Shown: piece by piece, positions 53,435 through 61,593 of the stretch
Numbering within the stretch: the first letter of the stretch is position 1
How the letters are laid out: every line of letters begins with the position of its first letter
Assembly (NCBI GenBank): GCA_016715905.1
Contig: JADJXI010000005.1
Span: forward strand, 248,001 to 312,000
Origin: Sphingobacteriaceae bacterium
GTDB taxonomy: Bacteria > Bacteroidota > Bacteroidia > B-17B0 > Aurantibacillaceae
DNA: 64,000 bases
Direction: 5' to 3'
Program-made: the position numbers and the translations under genes
Notes under the pieces: model-generated
Told to the model about the DNA's origin: nothing
The model's database searches: none
What the model saw: the letters and a program-made list of their open reading frames with translations, nothing else

Positions 53435-54726
53435 TTTTTCTCTATTAATCGGGTTTGTTCATTTAGTTTCTCAGGACTACAAAAAGCTAGTACAGGAATA
53501 ATAAGTAAAGCGCCATAGGTTAAAGTTTTAAAATGATCATAATAATCATTAAACTGACCTAAATAGAAATGACTTCCGGTTAAACTAAATATTATAATCA
53601 ATAAGATTATTAATGTTATTTTTCTTCTTCGAAATGAATTAGCTTGCTTGATGTTGTCAGAGTTATATTTCCTGAAAAAATAATAAAGCAAATAAATGCA
53701 TGCCGGAGTAGTAAATAAGAAAGCGTAAAATTGTTGATGCGGGAAAATTAAGGGTATGAGTAGAAATAGATAAGACAATTCGTATAGCTTATTTAAGTTG
53801 GACTTGCTTTTATGAAAAGGCCTTGTTTTAAAAAAGTATAACGATAACAAAATAAGTACTACTCGAGCTGTATTAATCAATATTTTCAAATTTTCAATGG
53901 AGACATCTGCAATGTTTCTGGGAATTTTAAGGGCATAAATGTCACCACAGTCTTTAATAAATAAAGTAGCAAACAAGGTAGATAAGGAGTGAAAACTTCT
54001 TTCAGCTGTGTCTAAAATATGTTCTGTATTGCCTGGATTTAATAGAATCCAGCGTTGATGAAGTAAAAAGATGGTTTGATCAATACCTATAAAAATTGCG
54101 GGAAAAATAGCCAGAACAATAAACCAAAGTAAAATATAAGCTATGGCTTTAAAATTTCCTCTATATATAAGGTAGGGTATTAAAATAAGGGGAAGTAATT
54201 TGATACTTATTCCTAATGCAATTAGTAAACTACCTTTTAGTGTTTTATTTTTCTCTAGAAAAAAAATTCCCTCAAAACATAAATACAAAATAAAAGTAGT
54301 TACTTGCGCCAAATGAAAGTTATCTCTAAGAAAGGGCAAGGCAAAAGCAAAAGAAAGTAAGCTGAAAAGCAATTTATTGTTTAATCCTGATTTTTCAAAT
54401 GATAAGTAATATTGTATGATTTTCCATATTCTAAAGGTGAAAAAAACATTAGCAAACAGCCACAATACTTTTACGATATAAAATGGAAAATAACTGAAAG
54501 GGTAAAGAAATAATGCAAAACTTAAATCGTAATAATAGTGATACCATTTATAGTAAGTTTCTGTATAAATATTTTTACCGGTTAAGAGATCTTTGGATGC
54601 ATTTAAGAAAATATTAAAGTCGCCTTCACCCCGGGCCTCAAATAAAACAAGGGCCATTACTCCAAGTCCGCCAAGTATATAAATCCATTTTTTTGAATTT
54701 GCGTTTATGCTTTGAAGTAAATTCAT
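53431..54726 (-). CDS. GT87 (DUF2029)-like membrane glycosyltransferase
   Basis: The 431-residue product has about ten membrane helices. The first loop has GEGDFNIFLNASKDLLTGKNIYTE, matching the acid-containing DF..y..a...l..G..pY pattern of GT-C family 87 mannosyltransferases. A middle GISIKLLPLILIPYLIYRGNFKA is also family-typical. It probably adds a sugar from a polyprenyl-phosphate donor on the periplasmic side. Substrate unknown. Its ATG overlaps the GNAT stop by four bases (ATGA). Confidence 0.88.
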   Translation of the reverse strand: MNLLQSINANSKKWIYILGGLGVMALVLFEARGEGDFNIFLNASKDLLTGKNIYTETYYKWYHYYYDLSFALFLYPFSYFPFYIVKVLWLFANVFFTFRIWKIIQYYLSFEKSGLNNKLLFSLLSFAFALPFLRDNFHLAQVTTFILYLCFEGIFFLEKNKTLKGSLLIALGISIKLLPLILIPYLIYRGNFKAIAYILLWFIVLAIFPAIFIGIDQTIFLLHQRWILLNPGNTEHILDTAERSFHSLSTLFATLFIKDCGDIYALKIPRNIADVSIENLKILINTARVVLILLSLYFFKTRPFHKSKSNLNKLYELSYLFLLIPLIFPHQQFYAFLFTTPACIYLLYYFFRKYNSDNIKQANSFRRRKITLIILLIIIFSLTGSHFYLGQFNDYYDHFKTLTYGALLIIPVLAFCSPEKLNEQTRLIEKN

Positions 54727-55256
54727 TTACCGGGTTTAGATTTTGATAATTCGTACCAATTAATATTCTTCCCATCCAATAAAAAATTGTCCTTCAATTC
54801 AAAATTACATTTAAGCAATACTTTATTTGATTTTATATTTTGTTCATCTGCATGCGCATTTAATTGATTTAGCTTGAGTGTATGGAAGGCATAATGAACG
54901 ATTTGCTTCGACGTTTCAGTAGCAAATCCCTTTCCCCAATATTTTTGTTTAAATCGGTAACCTAAATCATAAAAGTTCAGGTAGGTATGAATGGGTTCGG
55001 CGTAAAATTTTATACCGGCCCAGCCTACACATTCCTTATTTGTTTTTTGTATAACAGCCCATCTGCCAACTCCGAATTTTGTGTATTGAGCCCTAATCAT
55101 TTCAATAATTGGATAAATTTCCTTTTTTGTTTTTAGTGGTTTGTTCTCAATAAACTGATGAACGGCCGGGTTGGCATCCATTTCGAATAAGTCATCGGCA
55201 TGTTCTATATTAATTTCTTTCAGAATAAACCTTTCTGTTTCTAAAATTAAGTTCAT
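54723..55256 (-). CDS. GNAT family N-acetyltransferase (RimJ/RimL type)
   Basis: The 177 residues follow the RimJ/RimL pattern: LILETERFILKEINIEHADDLFEM at the start, the acetyl-CoA pyrophosphate loop in the region RFKQKYWGKGFATETSKQIV, and LNQLNAHADEQNIKSNKVLLKCNF later. It acetylates an amino group of a protein or small molecule from acetyl-CoA in the cytoplasm. Overlaps the GT87-like gene by four bases, so the pair is coupled. A 69-bp gap separates it from the DUF2490 gene. Confidence 0.92.
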   Translation of the reverse strand: MNLILETERFILKEINIEHADDLFEMDANPAVHQFIENKPLKTKKEIYPIIEMIRAQYTKFGVGRWAVIQKTNKECVGWAGIKFYAEPIHTYLNFYDLGYRFKQKYWGKGFATETSKQIVHYAFHTLKLNQLNAHADEQNIKSNKVLLKCNFELKDNFLLDGKNINWYELSKSKPGK

Positions 55257-55325
55257 TTAATCCGGAATTAGTTCAGGTTAAATTTACAATAATTAAAATA
55301 AATGAGACTGATATTACTTAAAAGA

Positions 55326-55997
55326 TTATAGGGCAATTTGATAAATAATGGCGTAAATAAAATCTTTACGCAATTGTCTGTTTGCAAAAAGTTCCTGTTG
55401 GTAATAGAAAGCTATTTCTAAGGAACTTTTCTTCGTTATTTTATAACATAAACTTATTCCGGAACGGAACCTATCTGTTATGAGATTATTTTTAAATAGT
55501 GGTACGTAAATTTCATGGGAAGCAGAAAGGTCAATTCTTTTGTTCAACTCATATTTTACCTTTAGCTTATGTCTATTATATATAGAGGGAGTTTTTCCTT
55601 TCTCGCTGCTATTGTAATTTTTTAATTGAGCTTGTATTCGGTTTCTATAGGTGAATTGAATTTTATTAATTTTTTTTCTTATATAGATAGCTGCGTAAAA
55701 ACGATGCCTGGTGCTGAATGTTTGTTCTATTCGTTTCTTTTCTCTCAGCATGTAATCAGCTGAAAAATGAATATTTTTGTTCAGTTTATATTTTATACCT
55801 GCTGAAATTGAACCGGCACTATACTGACTAAAATTGTTATTTATTCTGTTTTGAATTTTAAAGCGCAAATCCATTGAATTGGAAATTTCTTTTTCAATTT
55901 CAGCGTTCAACCATAATGAGGCATCTTCATTATAGTATTGGCTCTTTACAATTAAAGTTGTAAATACCAATAAAATTATGCCCCCTTTTTTAATCAT
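55326..55997 (-). CDS. DUF2490 outer-membrane beta-barrel protein
   Basis: The 223-residue product has a signal peptide (MIKKGGIILLVFTTLIVKSQ) followed by alternating amphipathic strands (DASLWLNAEIEKEISNSMDLRFKIQNRIN..., ending FIYAIIYQIAL) as in DUF2490 barrels. It is likely a small outer-membrane barrel of unknown role. Its start overlaps the DUF4956 stop by one base (TAATG). Last gene of the CotH/VTC set. Confidence 0.85.
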   Translation of the reverse strand: MIKKGGIILLVFTTLIVKSQYYNEDASLWLNAEIEKEISNSMDLRFKIQNRINNNFSQYSAGSISAGIKYKLNKNIHFSADYMLREKKRIEQTFSTRHRFYAAIYIRKKINKIQFTYRNRIQAQLKNYNSSEKGKTPSIYNRHKLKVKYELNKRIDLSASHEIYVPLFKNNLITDRFRSGISLCYKITKKSSLEIAFYYQQELFANRQLRKDFIYAIIYQIAL

Positions 55998-56656
55998 TAT
56001 TTCTTTTCGTAATAATATACTTTTATCTGTGCTGAGTCGCGTAAAAAATCAATTTTTCCTATTGTAATTTTATGAATTGGAATGCCGGTTCTGATTCTGA
56101 GGTCTTCCATCAATTTCTCTCTATTTTCTTCTTTTATTAATTCAATATTTTCGTAATTGATAATTTTAGAGGATTCTTTTTTGAAAAATATATTTGTTTC
56201 AATTAAGTAGGTAATTGCTAATATCAAAGCATTAATTAACCCTAAAAAGAGATACTCATAAGTATCAGAAGTATTTTTAATTTTTGTAACGGCGGCAATT
56301 AAGCCCATGGCTATTACTAGAAATAAATAGGACATGTCTTTTATACTGATGTCCTCTGTTCTGTATCTAAGCATGCTGAAAACCGCAAACAAACCAAATG
56401 CCGCCCCCATACTCAATTCTACTTTATTCAGTAAAAAACTGATTAAGAATATTACGATATTAAAAATAAAATAAGTAAAGAAGTACTCGCTGTTTTTGTA
56501 TGTTTTGTAATAAATTAATCGGATAAGCAGAAATACCGAAATAATATTAATAGTAAATCTGGCTGAAAATTTTTCGAGCATTTTAATAAGTTCGCTGGTG
56601 TCCTGAGGTATTATCTCATTATTCAACGCTTCTGTAGCTACTTGCAGTAAGGTCAT
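55997..56656 (-). CDS. DUF4956 membrane protein
   Basis: The 219 residues have four membrane helices (about 35-150), the conserved GAAFGLFAVFSMLRYRTEDISIKDMSYLF, and a soluble C-terminal domain of about 75 residues (LMEDLRIRTGIPIHKITIGKIDFLRDSAQI). DUF4956 proteins are repeatedly encoded beside VTC-domain polyphosphate polymerases, as here, where the two genes overlap by 38 bases. It may form part of the polymerase or a channel for its product; that is inference. Confidence 0.92.
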   Translation of the reverse strand: MTLLQVATEALNNEIIPQDTSELIKMLEKFSARFTINIISVFLLIRLIYYKTYKNSEYFFTYFIFNIVIFLISFLLNKVELSMGAAFGLFAVFSMLRYRTEDISIKDMSYLFLVIAMGLIAAVTKIKNTSDTYEYLFLGLINALILAITYLIETNIFFKKESSKIINYENIELIKEENREKLMEDLRIRTGIPIHKITIGKIDFLRDSAQIKVYYYEKK

Positions 56657-57344
56657 TTTTTGTAATTTTATTGAGTGTGTTTATTTTTTCTTTGAAATTA
56701 TTGGCCTTGATTTTAGGTTCGGTAAGTGCAATTGCCATGCAATATTTACTTATTCCACCTTCAAAAATTCTCCTCTTTAACATACTTTGAATAAAAGGTG
56801 ATTTGTTTTTCTTTTCTTGTTTTACTTCTGCAATAACCAAATCATCCATGGAAATCGTGTTTCCATTCTTGATAAATTTCAATCCAAGATCAATAGTTAC
56901 TCTTTCCATTGAGATTTTGTTTACCAATGTTATTCTACCATAATCAATTCGAATGACAGGAAGTAACTGTGAAGGAGAAAACGGTAAATTGTGGCTGATA
57001 AACTCACTATTTTTATCATCTTGTAAATTTGCAGATTGTGTTTTAATTCTGACTTTTATTGTTCTGCCTTTGTTGTTTTTTTGTTTTATTTCTAAATAAG
57101 ATAGATTAGAATCTACATAGTCTCTCTTTCTTACTTTAAATCTGTTCAATTTTCCATTGTGATGTTGCAGATATAATTTAAATTCAGAAGTGTCATAATA
57201 TACAGTTTGGTAAGTTGAAATGCGTTTTGATTCAATTTCTACACAATTGTATTGATCTTGTAATTCTGTAAGAATTTCATTTAAATGTTTAGCTGTAAAA
57301 CAGAATTTGGTATCTGTTCTGTTCATTAATTTAACGCCTTCCAT
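56619..57344 (-). CDS. VTC-domain polyphosphate polymerase
   Basis: The 241-residue product matches the VTC tunnel domain: MNRTDTKFCFTAKHLNEIL (RxDxK basic motif), TVYYDTSEFKLYLQHHNGK, FKVRKRDYVDSNLSYLEIK (basic residues and the K of the active tunnel), and VIAEVKQ near residue 180. In yeast the VTC4 domain makes polyphosphate from ATP and passes it through a membrane channel. Here the protein is cytoplasmic without its own helices, and the overlapping DUF4956 gene supplies the membrane partner. This is a second polyphosphate route in the window besides ppk1. Confidence 0.92.
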   Translation of the reverse strand: MEGVKLMNRTDTKFCFTAKHLNEILTELQDQYNCVEIESKRISTYQTVYYDTSEFKLYLQHHNGKLNRFKVRKRDYVDSNLSYLEIKQKNNKGRTIKVRIKTQSANLQDDKNSEFISHNLPFSPSQLLPVIRIDYGRITLVNKISMERVTIDLGLKFIKNGNTISMDDLVIAEVKQEKKNKSPFIQSMLKRRIFEGGISKYCMAIALTEPKIKANNFKEKINTLNKITKNDLTASSYRSVE

Positions 57345-57384
57345 TTCTTTAAGCGTTATTTTAGCATACTTATTTAATATATCT

Positions 57385-57882
57385 TCAGTCGCTTTCAGTT
57401 TTGCTTAATTTGTATGTGTAAAGGTATTTTTTAGTAGAAATGAGTTGGTTATTGGCATCATATATTTTTTTCTCGGATTTCAAACCCTTCATGTCATAGC
57501 TATAAATTACTTTTTTTATCTGTTTATTATTCACGTCAGAAGTAATTTCTTCTATTTTTTCACCTAAAACATTGTATTTTAATGTTCGTTTTTCTTTTAA
57601 TGCGTTATTTTCATTGTATTCGCTTTCCTCTATTACATCGCCTTCTTTATTGTATTTATATTTAATACTCGATTTAAGTGTGCCTTGTTTATTATAATTA
57701 ATCTCTTCTAATATCTGTCCCTTGGAATCGTAAATGGTTTTACTATCCGTGATAGATTTATTGCCCTGTATATCGGTAACCGTAACCGAACGTATTCCTA
57801 ATTTCTTTATTTCCTTTTTCTTCTGAGCACACAAGAAAAGGTTAGTTGTTAGTAACAGAAGTATAATATAAATTTTTGACAT
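57385..57882 (-). CDS. Secreted YD/Rhs-like repeat protein
   Basis: ATG 57882 gives a clean signal peptide (MSKIYIILLLLTTNLFLCAQ); an upstream start would read through the previous stop. The body consists of short repeats of YDSKGQILEEINYNKQG, YNKEGDVIEESEYNENN, YNVLGEKIEEI and YDMKGLKSEKKIYDANN, resembling YD/Rhs or toxin-antitoxin-type MORN-like hairpins. It is probably periplasmic or surface. Function unknown. It starts one base after the preceding lipoprotein stop in the CotH/VTC operon. Confidence 0.75.
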   Translation of the reverse strand: MSKIYIILLLLTTNLFLCAQKKKEIKKLGIRSVTVTDIQGNKSITDSKTIYDSKGQILEEINYNKQGTLKSSIKYKYNKEGDVIEESEYNENNALKEKRTLKYNVLGEKIEEITSDVNNKQIKKVIYSYDMKGLKSEKKIYDANNQLISTKKYLYTYKLSKTESD

Positions 57883-57883
57883 T

Positions 57884-58291
57884 TTACTTGTATATTCTGA
57901 ATTGCTCAATATTATACTGAGTTTTGTTATTTGTGATTTCTATTTCTTTTTCAACGGAAATTGTTCCGGATACCGCTTGTAATTTATTATCTTCGCTATA
58001 AACGTAAATTTTGTATTTCCCTTTGCGAAGATACTTAAATTCAAATTCACCGTTATTATTTGCACGAGTTCTGTCACCATAATTAACATCATCTCCATAA
58101 ATAATATAAACATCTTCATCCATACCCGGGTATTCACCGTTTTTAATGGTGAAGGATTTATTCCAGTCTTCCACTATAATGCTGCCTTTTATGGAAGAAG
58201 TGCCGCCTTCTCCGGCCGTTTTTTTGCAAGATTGAATCCCCAGGATCAAGCAGCTCAATAGTATTACCGTTGTATATTTTATCTTATTCAT
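57884..58291 (-). CDS. Small lipoprotein with carboxypeptidase-like (SdrD B/CNA-B-type) domain
   Basis: ATG 58291 is preferred over the upstream ATG because it yields a proper lipoprotein signal (MNKIKYTTVILLSCLILGIQSCKK, Cys near 22). The rest is a single beta-sandwich domain of about 100 residues (SIKGSIIVEDWNKSF, NNNGEFEFKYLRKGKYKIYVYSED) of the carboxypeptidase-regulatory/SdrD B type. Its start overlaps the CotH stop by eight bases. Role unknown; position ties it to the CotH/VTC operon. Confidence 0.8.
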   Translation of the reverse strand: MNKIKYTTVILLSCLILGIQSCKKTAGEGGTSSIKGSIIVEDWNKSFTIKNGEYPGMDEDVYIIYGDDVNYGDRTRANNNGEFEFKYLRKGKYKIYVYSEDNKLQAVSGTISVEKEIEITNNKTQYNIEQFRIYK

Positions 58292-60578
58292 GTTGGATGA
58301 TGATTTTTTTACATTCATTATTTCTGTTCTTTAAAAAGTACATGCCATTTGGTAAATCAGATACATCAATTTGATCTATAGCTGTTATATTTCTAGTAAG
58401 TATACACTGACCGTTAATGTTGTACAAATGAATTTGATCCGACTTTAAAGCACTTTTAATATTTAAGTATTTATCTGAGGGAACCGGATAAACAATTAAT
58501 TGTTTTGTTTGTATTAAATTTTCACCAATTCCTACTACGCAATTATATTGAGCGTAGGTTGGTAAAGATTGTGATAAAAAAGGTCCGTGCCCATCCGGGC
58601 ATCTTCCGCTGGATATATCTTTGGCTTGATTAGGGTAGGCATATTGATCGATAATTTTCCCCGACCCGTAAGTGAGTATTACATTTCCCCCATCTTCATC
58701 CAAATTAAAAGGTGCATGCAATTGGTTTCCGGGAAGCAACATATTGTCTGCCCACACAATCAGAAAACTTTTGGCCGCTAAGGTTGTGGTAAGAGGAAAG
58801 GTGTATTTGGAACGTGTATCGTCTTCATTACTTAAAAAACAATTACTCAAACTTATTGTGTTGTTGGAGGTATTTAATAATTCTATCCAATCTTCTGCCA
58901 AATGAAATTCGTTTTTCACATCACTTTCGTTATTTGCTAAAAACTCATTAATGACCAAATCGCCAACCTGAGGAGTGGGCCATAAATTTATTTCGTAAAA
59001 TTCATGTTCTGCTCTGGCCGGAGAAAATATTCCGGCATCATTATTTTCTGAGTAAAAATAGTATTCAATATGGTTACTGTTTAAGATAAAACTTGCGCCA
59101 AAAACTCCGTCACCACTTGTTCCGTCATTTTGATTTCCGTCATCGGTCATCAAAATTTTGGTGAAACTATTTTTTCCACTCGTTCTGTAGGCAAGCCAGG
59201 TGTTAGTTGCGTTATTTACGGTAACATTAAAATAAATGTTTGAAAATAAGGACGGACTTGAATTGCTTATGATGGAGAGGGAAGGGGCTTGTAAAGTGAA
59301 TTCAGGTTGTGTTTGTAAATACGCGTTTCTACCATTCATTAAAGTTTGAATACCGGGAACAGAGTATGAGCCTACACTCACATTAGCATTAAGTCCGTTC
59401 TGAAAATTAGTATAAGAATAGGTTTTGTGTGTATCGGAGAGTACAGAAGTGTCAATCAGATTTTGAAAAGTGGTAGCGAGTTGAGTATAAGTGCCGGTGG
59501 CAATCATTTCGTTAATGATTGTTTTTAAATGGGCGGCATACATACGCTTATAGGTAGAATTTTCAAGAATTCTATTGATTAGTGGCCAGTGTATATCTGT
59601 AGCATGAATGTTGGGCGATAATTGTGTTAACTGTGATATGTTTGCGCTCCCTAAACTAACTGTACTGCTCCCCACAAAAGGAAATCCGGCAAAACTCATG
59701 TTCAAATCCCAAATAACGGGAATAAATTTATTTTCATCATTTTGATACAAATAATAATTCTGACAAAATGCGCCTGAGTAACTGTCTAAATTAACTAAAG
59801 CACTATTAAACGCGAGCATCCAAATTACCCTATCTACATCCATATTATTTTTTAAAGAGGATGGGTAATTGGTTACTGAGTCGCAAAGTTTTACGAGTTT
59901 ATTCCATCCTCTATTTTCATCCGGCTCATAAAAATTAGTATATAATGAACTATCACTTCCCAAATAACGAAGATTGCATTTGGTTGTGGTTCCGGGATTA
60001 GTGATTGGATTACATTTAATACTTGTGTTTTCTGCCGAATAAAAATAATTAGTAAATAATTTTTTATTTACGCTTTCCGTATTGGTGTATACGCCATAAT
60101 ATTCACCGTTAATATAAACCTTGGCGAAATTTGCACGAGAACAATCCATGTAGTTACTTAATAGGTTGTAAGATAATACTTCACGAATAAATGAAGGGTC
60201 CTGATAATTGTTACTTAATTTAATATCTGTAATTCCTTGGTAATTTTGTTCCTGATAGGTGTCTAATTCAATATGAAACGGATTTTTAATGGAAGCGATG
60301 TTATAGGAGCTATTGCCTTTATATTTAACGCCTACATTGTTAAATAATTCTCCGTTAATTTTTACCCAATCAGCTTTGATATAAGCTTCACTCCCTGATT
60401 TAGCAGTATCCAATTGATAATCCCAATTGGATTGTGAGAAATAAATTTCAATATACTGTATACTGTCTAATTGATAAAAGGTTTGCGCCTTAGTATGTAA
60501 ACTAAACAATAAAAACAAGGTGCAAAATTTAATGCACCTTGTTTGTAATGATAAGTGATTTAAAGAAAGCCGATTCAC
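58284..60578 (-). CDS. CotH kinase family protein with lamin-tail and T9SS domains
   Basis: The 764 residues comprise a signal peptide (ending HTKAQ), a CotH kinase domain (about 35-430; GVKYKGNSSYNIASIKNPFHIELD, LSNNYQDPSFIREVLSYNLL, VYINGEYYGVYTNTESVNKKL, VIWDLNMSFAGF), a chitobiase-like linker, a lamin-tail domain (about 545-655; LVINEFLANNESDVKNEF, EDWIELLNTSNN) and a T9SS type A tail. CotH of Bacillus phosphorylates spore coat proteins and is an atypical kinase. Here it is exported and would act at the surface. One base separates it from the upstream T9SS gene. Confidence 0.93.
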   Translation of the reverse strand: MNRLSLNHLSLQTRCIKFCTLFLLFSLHTKAQTFYQLDSIQYIEIYFSQSNWDYQLDTAKSGSEAYIKADWVKINGELFNNVGVKYKGNSSYNIASIKNPFHIELDTYQEQNYQGITDIKLSNNYQDPSFIREVLSYNLLSNYMDCSRANFAKVYINGEYYGVYTNTESVNKKLFTNYFYSAENTSIKCNPITNPGTTTKCNLRYLGSDSSLYTNFYEPDENRGWNKLVKLCDSVTNYPSSLKNNMDVDRVIWMLAFNSALVNLDSYSGAFCQNYYLYQNDENKFIPVIWDLNMSFAGFPFVGSSTVSLGSANISQLTQLSPNIHATDIHWPLINRILENSTYKRMYAAHLKTIINEMIATGTYTQLATTFQNLIDTSVLSDTHKTYSYTNFQNGLNANVSVGSYSVPGIQTLMNGRNAYLQTQPEFTLQAPSLSIISNSSPSLFSNIYFNVTVNNATNTWLAYRTSGKNSFTKILMTDDGNQNDGTSGDGVFGASFILNSNHIEYYFYSENNDAGIFSPARAEHEFYEINLWPTPQVGDLVINEFLANNESDVKNEFHLAEDWIELLNTSNNTISLSNCFLSNEDDTRSKYTFPLTTTLAAKSFLIVWADNMLLPGNQLHAPFNLDEDGGNVILTYGSGKIIDQYAYPNQAKDISSGRCPDGHGPFLSQSLPTYAQYNCVVGIGENLIQTKQLIVYPVPSDKYLNIKSALKSDQIHLYNINGQCILTRNITAIDQIDVSDLPNGMYFLKNRNNECKKIIIQHE

Positions 60579-60579
60579 A

Positions 60580-61587
60580 TTAATTTTTAATCAACTTAGT
60601 GTGAAAATATTGGTTTTGACTTCCAAAATAAATCTGATAAACGCCATTGGACAAATCAGAAATATCAATATTAACTGAATCTGTTAATTCATCTTCGATC
60701 TTTATTTCTTTTACTAATTTCCCACTGATGTCTACAATAGCTAAAGTACCCGAATTTTGATTGGGTTTAATGATGTTTATATAATCAGAAGCCGGATTTG
60801 GTGAAATTTTTAAACGGGAGAATTGTATTGAGTTTTCGGAAATACTGGCCGGTGGTGCCATGCAGGCAGTGCAACTAGAAAAACATACAGTTGGTAAAAT
60901 AGTATCGGCTTGTAAATTATGAGTTCTTAAACTACTTGTAGCACAGGCGCCCGGAACAGTTTCCGTAGTGCCGGCATTATTACCATTATAATACTTAAAG
61001 GATTGTACTCCCGTATTCAAATAAGCAATAATTTCATATTTGGTTCCATCTAAGTTAGTTAATCTGGTTGTGGCCGGATCATTTCCCTGATAAGTACTTC
61101 CTAAATGCACGCCGGTGGTTGGAACAGGAGTAGCGTATTGCATATCCACTACATAGCGTAAAAGAGTTTTACCGGCCGGTGAATTCTCACTAAATTTTAC
61201 TGCTCCTAAAAAAGAAGTGTCATTTTGGAGAGAGTCAACAAACATCCATCGATTGTCATTAAAATTATAACCTACTCTTGCTTTTTCAGGTACAAATTCT
61301 ACTTCATAACTCTGATCGCCGTTAACAAATTTGAATTCATATTTTTGAAATGCTGGCAAAGTAACAATCACAGTATAAATAGTTGTTGCACCAACTTGTG
61401 TCATTAGGATGGATGCCGGGTCGAAGTTTAAGGAATAGCCTGCCGCTACCTGAAAATCACCCATTACATGAATACCATTTGGGCTAATTGTATAAGAACC
61501 CATATCTACTGCAAATTTTACTTTTTTCGCTGAAGCGCTTCCAAAAATGAATAGCGCGAAAAGAATTAACCAGTTGTGTTTTTTCAT
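60580..61587 (-). CDS. T9SS-secreted protein with two tandem Ig/CBM-like modules
   Basis: Signal peptide (MKKHNWLILFALFIFGSASA), then two related beta modules: VKFAVDMGSYTISPNGIHVMGDF (about 22-120) and LRYVVDMQYATPVPTTGVHLG (about 140-225). A cysteine-containing segment (CFSSCTAC) and a T9SS type A domain (KISPNPASDYINI, VDISGKLVKEI, NGVYQIYFGSQN) follow. The modules resemble starch-binding or SusE-like folds seen beside CotH in Bacteroidota. The ligand is unknown. Six bases from the arylsulfotransferase-like gene and one from cotH. Confidence 0.82.
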   Translation of the reverse strand: MKKHNWLILFALFIFGSASAKKVKFAVDMGSYTISPNGIHVMGDFQVAAGYSLNFDPASILMTQVGATTIYTVIVTLPAFQKYEFKFVNGDQSYEVEFVPEKARVGYNFNDNRWMFVDSLQNDTSFLGAVKFSENSPAGKTLLRYVVDMQYATPVPTTGVHLGSTYQGNDPATTRLTNLDGTKYEIIAYLNTGVQSFKYYNGNNAGTTETVPGACATSSLRTHNLQADTILPTVCFSSCTACMAPPASISENSIQFSRLKISPNPASDYINIIKPNQNSGTLAIVDISGKLVKEIKIEDELTDSVNIDISDLSNGVYQIYFGSQNQYFHTKLIKN

Positions 61588-61593
61588 TTTGTT

